From positions 186,001 to 250,000 of the forward strand of contig CAJNYU010002250.1 of NCBI GenBank assembly GCA_905331475.1: a stretch of 64,000 bases of DNA, given 5' to 3'. Positions within the stretch are counted from its first letter, which is position 1, and every line of letters begins with the position of its first letter. This DNA comes from Rotaria socialis. Taxonomy: Eukaryota > Rotifera > Eurotatoria > Philodinida > Philodinidae. Made by a program: the position numbers and the translations under genes. Under the pieces are notes generated by a model. It was not told the DNA's origin and did not search any database. It saw only the letters and a program-made list of their open reading frames with translations. Positions 1 to 12,419 of the stretch are shown here, one piece after another.

Positions 1-3000
1 CATACATTCAAGTATAGGCATTTTTGATTTAAGATTAATAGAAAAATATCGATAAATAAATGGAAATGATGATTCAAATAAACGCATTAAAACGTCACTA
101 TCACTTGGTGGCCGTTCACGTTTAACCCAACCCTATAATAAATTTTAAAGAACAAAATTCTTTCCTAAGCTTTCAATTGATATTTGTAAACAGACTTGAA
201 TTAATGGTCGCCAATCTAAACCAGAACTACTCATATAAACCATACCATTTCTACTAACAGTAGCTGGTGATGCATTATCAATATTGTGTACTTCGAAAAT
301 AATTTTACAATTCGGTGCCATCGGAATTCGATCACCATTAGCTAATGTTAATGTTTTATTATCATCTAATACTGAATTTAAATTTTCAATCCAAATAGCA
401 TCAACAGGACCATCTAAAATAAGCCAAACAAATTCACCTTTTTTCGTACGTAATGTACGTCTCCATAATGTTGAAAATATTCCATCAGTCCAATCATTTG
501 TAGCTGCATCTAATCGACCGAACATTTGTGGTGCTGTTATAGATTTCGGATTCATACGCAATTCGCGATGTGGTTCACCACATATAGTCATTGCTTTCAT
601 CAATGTATGAATACAACATGTTTTACCTACACCTGATGGTCCTAATGCCATCATACCATGACGAACACGTTGCGTTTCGAATAACTAAAATAATTATTTT
701 TTAAAAGAAAACCAAACAAATCGAATCAATTACTTGAATAATTTTTAATATCCATGGTGCATGACATATAAGTCCAGCAGCTTGAGTTTCTTTATCAATG
801 GCTGCTTCTAATTCAACATATGTTTCTTTCTCTAGTTTTATGTTTGGGAAAAGATCATTAATTAGAGATATGAATAACGGTTCATCTTCATCAACCTACG
901 TAGAACAAAATAAACATCAATCGATTTTCATATTAACAAAAGATATAGCTCCTCAAAGACAACATACTAGTTTTGATAAATTCATATCACGAAGTACTCG
1001 CATGACAATAGTTTTTTCTAAATCATCTTTATTGGCACGTTTAACAGCACCAAGTGTACGTAATACGGATAGAATATTTCGTAGACCAAAATCATAATGA
1101 ACCTATGATTTAGTTCATTTGAGATACTTGTTGTTGAAAGAGAAAAGAAATTCTTACTTGTTTACTAAGTTGTTCTTCGCAAAGTTTATAAAGTGTATAG
1201 AATTTCTTTGCTAAAGGTACATTTTCTCGGAAACCACATGCAGCCATTTTAACACGTATAATTGGTAAACGATCAGGTACCATCATAGCAACAGAACGAA
1301 AATTAATTTTTAAATTTTCAGGTAATTCTTGTCGACCAGCATAACCTGGATTCATTGTTAAAAATATACCGAATTCTAAATTCATTTCAACCATATCACC
1401 ATCTGTAAATACGAATTGACGTTTCTTCTCTTTTTTACAAGCAAGAACAATAGCTATTTGTTGTGCAGCAACAGAAAGTACAGGTAAATCAATACGATTA
1501 AATTCATCGAAACAACCGTATGAACCTGATTGAGCTAAACCTTTAAATATACGACCTAAGCCACGAAAATCCATCTGATCAGAGCAATTAAATACCTATT
1601 GACACATCAAAATGATTTGACTCTATTACAAGTTGGGGTCATGATATCTACTTACAACAACATATTTGCCAAGACATCGTCCCATGTCTTTAACTGTTTC
1701 AGTTTTTCCTTAAATATAAAATCAAAGAAAAAAATTATTCATTTTTAACAATGAAATAAATTGTAATTAAATAATTTTACCTGTTCCAGCAGGTCCAGCC
1801 GGTGCTCCACCCATACTCATATGTAATGCTTGAGCTAATGTAATATAACATCGATCAGTTAATGGTGTAATAACTAAACGTTCATTACATCCAAGAAACT
1901 CATTCATATAAGTAAAATCAACATCTGTAATTGATATTTGTACTTTGTCTAATTCTTCAATAAAATAAAATCTTGTTTGTTTAAGCCAATCGAAATCGGT
2001 TATGGTTCGTATATTGGTTTGAAGAAGTTCATCAAATATATCTTTTTGATGTACATGTATTGTAATTAATGTTTCATATTTTGTACGTTCAACACGTGTT
2101 AAATCTTTTGTCGTTTGATCAATTAACAGATCAAGTAGATCACTAAATACTTTTGCTGTTTGTTTCATGATATTTTTATCAATTTTAGCATGACGTAATG
2201 CTTCTGTTGCATCACGTGTCCATATTAATTGTATACCTAATAGACCAACTTGAGCTGGATATGTATTTAAAAATTCAATAAGATTAAATGACGATGGATC
2301 CGATAGAGCATGATGAGCTTGACGTATTACACCATGCAATGATTTTTGTGCTTCTTTAAGAAGAGACATTAACCATATTTCAACGTTACCTTCTGCTTTA
2401 ACAGGTTTTTCAAGCTAAATATATGACGATGGAATTAGATTTTTCTTAAAAAAATTCATTGAACTTACTTCAATTGTTTCACCTTCAGATGATTCAATCG
2501 TTAATATCTTATCGTATTCTTTTTCATGAAATCGTACTGTTTTAATATTATCAAAAACACTTAATAAATGTGCTTTAATTGTATGTGGATCACTAGCTTG
2601 ACCTAAGATTTCTAATAGAGCTGGATCCGAAACAAAAAAGAAACGTGGAAATGAGAGGCGTTTTCGTTCTAAATAGCCAGTCAAAGATTTTTGACACAAT
2701 TCAAGTTGTTCAAGAAGATGTGGTAAAAGTTGTTTTAATGTTTCATCTGTTGTACAACATTGTACAACAGCTGGCTGTTCATGTGCTTTAGACATGATTT
2801 TAAGCCATGATTTATCAATGGATGAGAAACGTTTTGCTTCCAGTGGTAATTGTTTAGCAATATCACCACCAACAAAAACGGCTTCTAAATAAACCCATAG
2901 ATTTTGTACACGCATCCAATTTTCAATAATTTCATTTGTATCAGTTAAATCTTTAACCCATTTTTGAATTTGTTTTCGAAATGGAACATTATATCTAGAT

Positions 3001-6000
3001 AAATGTAAAGATACAAAACGAAAATTTTCCATATTAAATTACAAACCTATTTGACATCAATGAGCCAAGTAACATGAGAGAATCTTCTAATAGACTGATA
3101 ACTTCTTGAACTCGATCACCTTTCAGTAATAATTCTCCTCGTGTTTTAAATTGAGCAAAATTGAATTCTTGTGTTTTCCAATCCGATTCAACTTGTTTAA
3201 GTTTACCTTCGATATCACGTTCTTTAACGGCTGCAATACAAATATCTTCAATATCTTCTTTAAATTGTAGTAATGGTAAATCCATAACATTTCTTAGACG
3301 AAAATCATCAGCTTCAACATCTAAATGTTGCATACTAGTTACTTCAGCTATTCGTTGCCAATGACGATTTTGCATAGCACGATTTGCCATCATTTCCAAT
3401 AAAGGACAACCTAGAGTAAATAAATATGGCCTTTCATAGGAGAAAAAAAGAACTAAATTTATCTAGTCAAACTTACATTCACTAAAATCATCAATAGTTT
3501 TTTTCAATGCATGAAAAGCTGGAAATTCTCTTAGACCTTTTGGTAATTTTCTACATGCCGTTTGAAAATCTGACAATTCTTGGTTGATTTTATCAATATT
3601 AACGTCAACCCAAGCTATTTCAGAGTAACCCGAAACAGTATCTAAAACTTTATTATATAAACCATAGAGACGTTGTAATAATGTTAAATCTTTTTTTATT
3701 TTTTCTAATTGTGGAAAATCAGATATTGGCAAGCCAAACAATATTTCTCCGCCATGATAGGTTTCATATTTTTTATATAATGTTTCTACTTGACTTTGAA
3801 ATAATATTTGTTTATCACTTGATTCACGTGGTGTTAAACCAGGTATTGTGGGTCCACCATGTTCATAATCAGTATAGAATTTTTCACAATCAACAATAAA
3901 TTTTTTAACATTTTCTACTAATTCTGCTCGTTTAGATGGTTGAAGTTTAAGTAAATCTGATGTTACTGAATTCTATTAAAAAACACACACACACACAACA
4001 ATCATAGTAATAAAATAAAATGATTCTATTTTGAACTTACACAATGACGTTCAAGTTTGTCCCAATTAAATTTTAGAGATTCAGCTAGTTCACATTCTTC
4101 TCGTGCAACATTGAGACCATGAACTTGTAACATTGTATATGATTCTTCAATTGGCATTATACTCATATCAATACGAATTTCATTATCTCGTAAATCTTTA
4201 ATTGCAATCATAATTAAACGAATATCTTCTAAATCATTGATTGGACGTGATAGGCGTTTTTCAATGTCATCAATGAATGCGCTGACTTCATTCATTTCTT
4301 TGCGATATTTAGCATTGCATGCTTGACCATAACGAACTATCCAATCACGTACTTCTTGATTGAGAGCAAATTTCAAATGTTCTGAAATAAAACGAAACAA
4401 CAACATTTCGTTTCTTTTTTGCTTTTGAATCAATAAAAAAAGTTAACATACCAGTAAAAATGGCCAATGGACCAACAGCCATAAATTCTGCTTGAGAATC
4501 AATATCAATTGCTAAACTTTCATAGAATTTTATTTTAGCTTCAAATTCAGATACACGTGGAACATTTGCTAGAAACTCTTTCAATTCTTCATCACGATCT
4601 CGTTGCCATAATGCATTAAATCTTGTAAATATTTCCATAGATGCTATTATATCCTTGAAAAAGAAAACAAATTTCTTGATTATTGAAAAACATGACAATA
4701 ATATGTTGTTTACTTTTTTCGTTGCATTAATACATGTAGCTAATAGTGAAACTAATTTAGCAACGTCCTTATTTTCCGATACATTTTTAAAATAATTATT
4801 GGCTGGAGTAAATTGTACTCGATGATGTTGTTGATCTGTATTTGCAGTTTCATTTCCTCGTAGTCGACTATTTGTACCTTCGGAAGAAGGTGGCACTTGA
4901 TGAAATAAATCTTTTGTAGATGCTTCAAGATTGATACCAGCTGATGCTGAACCTGGTGTGACTGGTGGAACTTCTTCGTCATGTTCTGATGATGGATTCG
5001 CTGCAAGATGAGATTCACTATCACCCGTTTGTGTATCAAGTGGCGTTTCAAGTTTACTAGTACGTTTGTTTTGCTAGAAGAAAACAAATGTGAAAAAGAA
5101 TTCGTACAGAAGAAGTAGAAATTTTCGTTCAACTAGAAACAAGTTCATGCAATTTGAAGGAGAAAATAAAGCTAATACACTCATCAAAGAGACATGCATA
5201 GAAAATTGAATTACTTGTCTGCTTAATTTTTTCAACAAGGAAAAATCATCGCTTGCTCCCTTTAAAATCCCCAAATGGACTAATAGTCTCGTTAGCTTCA
5301 AAGATAGAGAAATCGTCTAAAGAAATTATATTATATTCAATGTGTTCTCCTGTATGACTGGTCATAATTTTATTTATTTGAATATTTCGAATAATTTTCT
5401 AACTTACTCTTTTTCTATTTTTATCCCATTGCGAAATAGTTTTAGCAATAGATACAATTGTTTGTACAGCTTTATTTAAAAGAATTTGTACTTCATCAGT
5501 TGGTGGTTGAATAGTAACAATTGGAATAGCTAATTCAGCAAAAACTTTAAATACTGGTGCTTCATGATGATTTCCAGCTATTGAAAAAAATTAAAAAGTC
5601 AGCAAGAAAAAATATTTTGATCTCGAATTACCATAGGTAAGTGTTGATGTAATACGTTTTCGTAATTTTTCTAAAGTCATTTTAATAACACGTACAATAG
5701 CATCAAGATTTCGATGACTAAAATGATTAATTAATTCTGTAATGGCAGCTTGTAAACTTTCATTTTGTTGTTCACGTTTACGGCGTGATACTGTTGTCAA
5801 TGCAGCTGAAGATTTCATTCGTCCTTTCGAAGATTTTCCTGATGATATGTGTCGTGTTCGATTTGTTAGACTTGATTGTGGTTGACTACTTCGAGCTGAT
5901 TTAATTGTAGCTTGATCATGTCCAACTACTGTTTCATCTATACTCACAAACACAAAAAGGAAATAATCATAAAAAAACGTTTAATTCAAAGATGAAAACG

Positions 6001-9000
6001 AAAATACAACCATCAGTTTCTTCATCATCAGCATTTAATGCAACACCTGAATATTGCATATTTTCATCACGTTCATTTGAACCAATTATGTCTCCACATA
6101 AAAGATCAATAACTTCAAGAACAGCATCTTCAACATTGTGTGATTTAATTTGAATTTGGTTTGATGCAAGATTACATAAGTTCTATTTTTGAAGAAAACA
6201 AAAAAAATATATACCAGTCATTTTTTTAAATTTTTGTCTAATTTACTTGAGTATTATGTAAAAATTGTTCGGGTGTAATCGGTTCATCGTCAGGCATTTC
6301 ACAAAGAGCCATAGTTGCTATTTCATCAAGTACTGCATCAATACGATATGTGATGAGATCATTAGCACGATCTAACATTAAATCAAATTCATCCAATGCT
6401 GAATTAACCTATTTAGAAAAAAATAAGTAAAAAAACAGAATATGAAAGAAAATTTAACATACAGAATCGATAAAATCATTAATGTTCAATGATGCCCATG
6501 TTATAGATGTTAAACCTGGCTTAATAATATCATTTAAACGATGAATTTTCGGTGCTAATAAAGCTTCAAAAGGTTGTTTAATTTTTTCTCTTAAACGTTT
6601 ATTTTTTTCAACTAATTGTGTTAATTCTTGATAATATCGTTTAAGATAATCTTCACGTTGCGTTAATACAGCAGCTTCTTTTGGAATCTCTAAACCTAAA
6701 CGCGCAAGGCATTGAGTTTCACGTATTAATTCTAGAATATTGGGATCGAAATTGACTAAATATTCTGGATTGGTTTGCGACGTAGATGTTACAACGGACG
6801 CTGCACCAATATGCACTGATGCCGCCGATAGTAGATCATCACGATTAACACGTAATAATATACTCGAATGAATACCAGTTGCAACGACATCAACTTGACG
6901 AAGCCATCCACGATGATATAGAATTTCATAGGATAAAAGAACTTTCGATAATTGATTGTAATTTTTAATAATTTTTTTCGCTTCTGGATATTGAAGGATG
7001 GTTTTATTTGCAACGAAAATATCCATCGGTTGTTGAATACGCATATACAATTGGCGAGCCCATACGATTCGACCTTGAAAACAAACAATTGAAATTGAAA
7101 AGAAACGAAGAATAAATCTTACCAGCTGTTGGTGGTAAATCTCTTGAAATAAGCGGCTCTTTAGAATTTTTTTGATAAATTTTTGCAACTGAATCCAAAT
7201 CTTTTGAATATTGCTGTAAAATTTTAGCATACTTTTCATTTAAACCAATATTTGGTAAATGTAATTTTTCGAAACGTTTCAATGCAGTTAATGATCTCTC
7301 AGTATTACGTATAGCATTAAAATATTTATCAAGAAATTCATTTATGTTACTATGAAGATCTGCTACTGAACGACGAAAATCATCTAAATCACTATCAACA
7401 TCCTGTTTACGTTGATCGAGAAAGTCATAATCTTTTTTTTTCATCGATGTTATAATCATATTGAATTTTGAATAGAATGGTGATATACCTTCAATTTTCG
7501 AATCAGCTAAATGTGAATATAAATTGATTGTTCCGAACATATCAATTATTTTTTCACATCGTCGTACAAATGAATCAAATTTTCCGAAAATATACATTTC
7601 ACTAAAATCAAATGGCCGTTCGGAAGGATTCGATGCTAATTTATTTTTAGTGAATTGAAAACAACGTTGATATTCATCATTTAATTTAATACAATCACGT
7701 AATTTCGATATTAAATGTGCTTGATCCTGAGACCATACTGTTTGTGTATAATTTTCTGTTATATACATTTTTGATGTTGTTATCATTTGATTTGTTATCT
7801 ATTTACAAAAATTATTAGGAAACACTTGGGAAGGAGTTTGATGGATATTGTCCTTCGGTTACTATAGAAATCTAACTTTTAACAAATGACCTTCTTCTTC
7901 TTCTTCTTTCCTTTAGTATGAAAAAAAAAAGAAGCCACATAACGTCTACTTCAAAGTTACAGTCACCACTTTGTTTCTTAAAAAAACATAATGTTAGTTC
8001 CATAAAATAAATTCAATAAAATTGCTTTTTTTGTTTTTAGAGAACTATGAATGAGGAGATCAAATTATATTTCGTTTTCATAACAAAAAAAAATTTTGAT
8101 ACTGTAAAAGAAATGAAAATATTCCTATTATATAACATACTTTAACAAATAGTGATGTCATCCTTTCTGATGTATTATAATAACGTGAAATTGAGTGAAT
8201 CATTCGTACAGCATTAATTAAACCTGGAATACATTCTAACATTCCAACTGGATCCGAATTATATAATGGTTCACAAAATTTTTCTAATGTATATAAATAT
8301 CGTACATTATCTTTAGCTTCATTTGCTGCATCGGTTATTTTAGCATCAAGTAATTTCCATTGCTACGAAAGAACAGAATAAATTCACATTTAATTTATCT
8401 AAATTTTACTTGAATCAATTTTGATTTAGCCGTTTGTAAAATAGTTAGAACAGCTTTAACATCTTGTCCTTTTATTTGATCGAGTAGAAAATTAAATTTA
8501 GTCATACGTTTTTTCCAATAGTCAAGTTCAGCTCGTGGTCCAATATTATCTGCTTCACGACGAATCTGTTCACTTTCTGCCAGAACCTATGTTGGTTTTT
8601 TTTTGAGAACAAAGTAAATAGACACTATTTAAATATGAATTTCATTTTTTACTTGTTCCATTTGTTTTATCCATATTTTCATTGTCTCCTCAATTGATGC
8701 AAGACTGTCACTATTTGATGCTATCGATATATAATCAGCTGTATTTTGTATTTGTGTTAAATCGATTTTATCGCATGGTTTTAATAGGATTCTTTCATTA
8801 ATACTTTCTTGTGCACTGTTAAGTGTAGCAACAAAATTATTTAATCGACTTATAAAATCCACTTTTATCATTTGATTATTGTCTGAACCAGTAAGTTTTC
8901 CCCAAGTTGTTTCCGATGTTTGAAGGTATGGTAAATAAATATCGGCTATTGATCGACTCAATGCTTGAAGTAAAGGATCAGTATTACATTCAAATGTATA

Positions 9001-9712
9001 GAAAAAAACTTCCTGGAAAAGAAAACAATACACAAATAAAATGAAACCTACTCATAAGTAAACATACATTGACAATATTCTGTCCTGATATAACAGTCTT
9101 CTTTGAATTACGTAAAAAACAAAGACATATGCCTCGTAGACTTTGTTCTTGAAGATCGGCAATGATCACTTTTGGTTTTGTAGGTTTTTGAGTGTTCACA
9201 CCTGTACGAGCGGCATAGGGAGACAAACCAGGTCGATAAGAGTCAGCTAGAAATAATATTTTATAATTAAATGAAAACAATTTTTGAGCAACAAAAATGT
9301 TTGATTATAAACCTCCACTTTGATTATTTTCTGGTTCGGGTTCTTGATAGAAAAAAACGAGATATTGAGTTCCATCACTGATAAAAAATTGATCCATGAT
9401 ATGAAACTAAAATTTAAAAGTTTCTTTATTCTTGAGAGATATCAGTTTTTGTTAAATAGATAGATTTACATTGTGACAATCAAGCACATTATCTTCGACT
9501 TCAGTTCGTTCGATACCGAGCCGGGTTGCAATAATATCGAATAAATGTCGATGGCGTTCATCGAGATTTGATCGTTTTTGTTCACGTTCATCGCGTAGTC
9601 GTTGCTAGGAAAATGAGAAAAGTAAATAAAATTTGTTAAATTAGAATCTAACTAAGAGAAAGCTCACCGCATATTCTACAATAGAAACATTTTGTCTCGG
9701 TCGTGAGAACAT
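1..9712 (-). CDS. DNAH5: Axonemal outer-arm dynein heavy chain (DNAH5/DNAH8 type), 5' part, runs off left edge
   Basis: Motor heavy chain of the ciliary outer dynein arm. Exons read in frame: 9712-9668, 9604-9470, 9406-9313, 9246-9068, 9012-8653, 8586-8410, 8362-8141, 7798-7123, 7073-6463, 6408-6247, 6182-6011, 5937-5632, 5577-5408, 5073-4714, 4653-4452, 4381-4041, 3972-3477, 3410-3047, 2994-2469, 2414-1781, 1708-1656, 1595-1158, 1102-968, 895-734, 684-196, 132-1. Junctions are GT-AG and phases agree, giving 2547 codons in the window. The first ~1300 residues are the dynein tail ([10 protein letters not shown] and [16 protein letters not shown] motifs). The linker follows ([38 protein letters not shown]), then AAA1 and the start of AAA2. 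Motif order and spacing follow vertebrate DNAH5/DNAH8. The exon at 5073-4714 carries a Ser/Thr/Pro/Glu-rich, probably disordered stretch before the conserved YFKNVSENK motif. DNAH5 and DNAH8 cannot be separated by eye. The 3' half lies outside the window. Confidence 0.97.
196..684 (-). CDS. DNAH5: Dynein AAA2 nucleotide-binding exon
   Basis: This exon of the dynein gene encodes the AAA2 module. It opens with [12 protein letters not shown], followed by Walker A GPSGVGKT, then [17 protein letters not shown], the Walker B-like [20 protein letters not shown] and the sensor region [14 protein letters not shown]. The donor at 195 reads GTCTGT and joins in phase 0 to the exon 132-1 ([11 protein letters not shown] onward), which continues past the window edge. 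The P-loop is intact. In axonemal dyneins AAA2 binds nucleotide in a structural or regulatory role. Confidence 0.95.
1158..2414 (-). CDS. DNAH5: Dynein AAA1 catalytic module (exons 2414-1781, 1708-1656, 1595-1158)
   Basis: These three exons encode the main ATP-hydrolysing AAA1 site. The first ends in the linker/AAA1 junction with the dynein signature [12 protein letters not shown] and [11 protein letters not shown]. The Walker A lysine and threonine (GTGKTET) are assembled across the 1781/1708 splice junction. The 53-base exon adds the conserved [13 protein letters not shown]. The third exon starts with FNCSDQMD and carries Walker B CFDEFNR, the sensor region [18 protein letters not shown] and MMVPDR. 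All catalytic residues I can check are intact, so this should be an active motor. A Walker A split over two exons makes the short 1708-1656 exon easy to miss. Confidence 0.95.
9668..9712 (-). CDS. DNAH5: Dynein heavy chain first coding exon, proximal start (MFSRPRQ...)
   Basis: A 15-codon exon beginning [15 protein letters not shown] and ending in phase 0 at a GTGAGC donor. It is followed by the exon 9604-9470 ([11 protein letters not shown]...). Its opening resembles the short MF-basic start of vertebrate DNAH5, so I take this as the most likely start of the standard product. A CTACAG just upstream of the ATG could be an acceptor for a 5' non-coding exon. Two other start-bearing segments further upstream (10349-10372 and 10689-10787) are also phase 0 and could replace it. 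Confidence 0.7.
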
Positions 9713-10348
9713 TTTACTGTAGGGTTTCTGCTTCTCTTTTTACTTATATAAAAAAAAGAAATAACTGTTACTATAACTTCTTCTACTCGAATATCATATT
9801 TCACACCAACGCATCTTATCAATTCAAAATTTAACATCAAGAATTTTGTATATAAATGCATATATGCGTTGTTAGGTGATTCGATGTGTATGTATGCTGA
9901 AGAATAGAAGAAACACAAGATTTCTCTCACTCGCTCATTCAAATAACGCAAAAAAAACACATATATATATATATATGCTAATTAGAAACGCAATAGTTTG
10001 GTGAGTTTCTATTTAATTTTATAACGAAATCTGAGCAATGAAGTTTACTAAGTGCATGTTGATGATTATGATGAAAAATTGAAAGCAAAAAAAAGAATCA
10101 AAAGTTGTAAGAATTACCAGCGAATAGGCAAAAAATCTTCAGTAGAAGCAATTTTGATTTTATCGATTACATATAAATAGACTTTGGTAAGATCATGTTT
10201 TTATAATCATATGCTCTTATATTTTAAGGCATACATATTCGATACTTTTGATGTTGATAGAAGCAAACAAATTTAATGCAGTTTCATTAGAAGTTCAAAT
10301 TTCATTTAAGTATGATTCGATTTTAGCAATTTAATAATAGTAACTAAC

Positions 10349-10372
10349 CTGCTGTTTTAACGTAGCCATACG
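10349..10372 (-). CDS. Possible 24-base microexon or mini first exon of the dynein gene
   Basis: Between an AG at 10373-10374 and a GTTAGT donor at 10348 lies an 8-codon open segment reading RMATLKQQ in phase 0. It links the distal first exon (10787-10689) to the exon at 9604 without breaking the frame, giving ...NINDIQ-RMATLKQQ-QRLRDER. Alternatively, the ATG at 10369 makes it a first exon by itself (MATLKQQ). The upstream pyrimidine tract is weak, so the call is tentative. Confidence 0.35.
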
Positions 10373-10688
10373 CTCTAAATATTCAATAGTTCAACTTAAT
10401 TGATGATGTACTATAGAATTATGTGAGAAAAAAATTGAAAGAATTTTTGTTTGCTTCACTTTTCAATCATTGATTTCTTTGCTTATTTACTCTCTCTCTC
10501 TCTCTCTTTCGTACCTTTTTTTTCTCTAAACCTAAAGGCTAGTACATAGGAGAGAAAAGAAAGCATAAGCGAGATTAAATTGTCGATTGTTTTCTTTTGT
10601 ACGAATTGGTCTTACAAACCTCTCGACACCTCACAGCTGTATAAATATATATACATTTTTTTTCTTTTAAATCTATACCAACGTCTAC

Positions 10689-10787
10689 CTGTATGTCGTT
10701 TATATTTTCACGACTCATCGTTGTGAAACGAAGACGATTTTGTTGTTGCTGTTGTTGCCATGGATCACGTGTTTTCGATGATGCCAT
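10689..10787 (-). CDS. Alternative distal first exon of the dynein gene (polyQ leader)
   Basis: An ATG-initiated 33-codon segment, MASSKTRDPW, then six glutamines, then NRLRFTTMSRENINDIQ. It ends in phase 0 at CAG followed by GTAGAC. It can be joined in frame either directly to the dynein exon at 9604 or through the 24-base segment at 10372-10349. It lies about 1 kb upstream of the proximal start with no other gene between, so I infer an alternative promoter giving a longer, basic, Gln-rich N-terminus. No homologue of this leader is known to me. It could be the start of a small unrelated transcript. Confidence 0.5.
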
Positions 10788-12347
10788 GTTTATGTTACTT
10801 TAGGTAATCTTACTAATAACGTTGAATGGTTTCAACAATTACTATAATTGATCTAAAAAAATAGCATAAGTATTTGAAGAAGGTAACAGTGTTAAAGTAA
10901 TCGTGTGTGTGCGTGTTTTTAAATCCTATTGAGTAGTTTTTTTTGTCAGCTACCAATTACGACTTCGTGTTTACTAAATGATTTATATTGACCTTCGATA
11001 TTGAACGAGAAAAAGTCATTTCAATGTTTTTTAAGTTTTGATTGTAACTGTCATTGTTGCCTTAAACACTATGGCAACCATAGTTAAAATATATATACAG
11101 TAGCCATATTAATATGATAGTTAATTATATATTGAGATTTAATTAGCAATCAAGATTTAGAACATGGTCGAATCTATATACATATTTAATTTCAAAAGGA
11201 TTTGATTACTTGATAGATGCCGCCAATACTTTTGCCTGTCAATGTTATTTTTTGACACTTCCATGACAATGTTTGGTTGATTTAAATGCGATGTGAAGCA
11301 TATAGCACTCATGTAATTCATTGTTTAATCGAAGTTCATAGGGATGCATTTAATTGTGATTGGCTTCTCAGGGAAAACTTGACTGTTTTTTAAAATTTTT
11401 GAAGAGAAAAACAGTGAACCCAATCCATGCGATTGTGAAGTGATGAGCACAATGGCAATTTCTAATGAATTCAAATTTCGATTCGCGTAAACTTCGAATG
11501 CCATCTATGCTTTTATCACACTGAGTGTATGCTTTCTTAACAACACCGGATAGTTTTACACGAGATTTTACTAGAATGGAGCAGAACTTTCGCATAAACT
11601 AAGTTGTATACATTCGGAATTCATTTCTGGATGAATTTATAAAAATAAAATCGACCAATCAATTCGATACTTTTCCTAGAAACTCACTAGTTCAATTGCA
11701 GTCGCTTCCACGCATGATTTTGACTTCTGTTCTTCAAAAATCAAAAGTCAGTTTGCCTTACTAACTGCTCTTTCGTATCCGAAAGAAAAGTCTTACTATT
11801 AATTGTTCACCGGGATATCGTGTCATAGAAAAAAATAGTTTTAATTTAAATCTTTTTGTCTGATCTGATATAAGAAATTCATATACAACAGTCTGAAATG
11901 CAGCAGGTGTGCATTTTTGACTTTTTTAAATTTATTATCCGTTAGGCTTGTAAACATGTGAATAATGCACCAAAACGTTCACCTGATTACCCATATCTTA
12001 AATACCGGATCATTTTTAACGGTAAACCGCCGTTTGTTATCAAATGGGATATATGATGTTTGAAAGTCTTTGCATTATCGGCTACATACGCATTTTTCTC
12101 TTTCACTTAAATCATAAGATACTGAGAATAAAAGAACTACGTCTGCAACAGACTCAAACTGTACCTATTATATGAATATTTTAATCCATGATCATGATCA
12201 TTGTACTATCAATTTTGATTTACTATTTTGTTTCCTTCACCTTTAGTTAAGATTTCGCAGTACTACCCATATCATAGAAAATAAAAGATAATATTTTAAT
12301 TATAAAAAACTTCAATTTTAAGTAAAAACTCTATTAGTAAAGTATGG

Positions 12348-12419
12348 ATTAACCCGCAGCCAGTTCGTGATGGGTTATCAAACCGTTAACCCATCGTGCA
12401 GCCAGCGGACTGGGTTAAT
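12348..12419. repeat. Imperfect 72-base hairpin with nested ATTAACCC / GATGGGTTA arms
   Basis: The segment starts ATTAACCC and ends GGGTTAAT. Inside it, GATGGGTTA and TTAACCCATC form a second, tighter stem around an 8-base loop, and GCAGCCAG occurs on both sides. The whole can fold on itself. It is more GC-rich than the surroundings and looks like the remains of a small palindromic repeat. It resembles neither a tRNA nor another RNA known to me. Confidence 0.5.
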
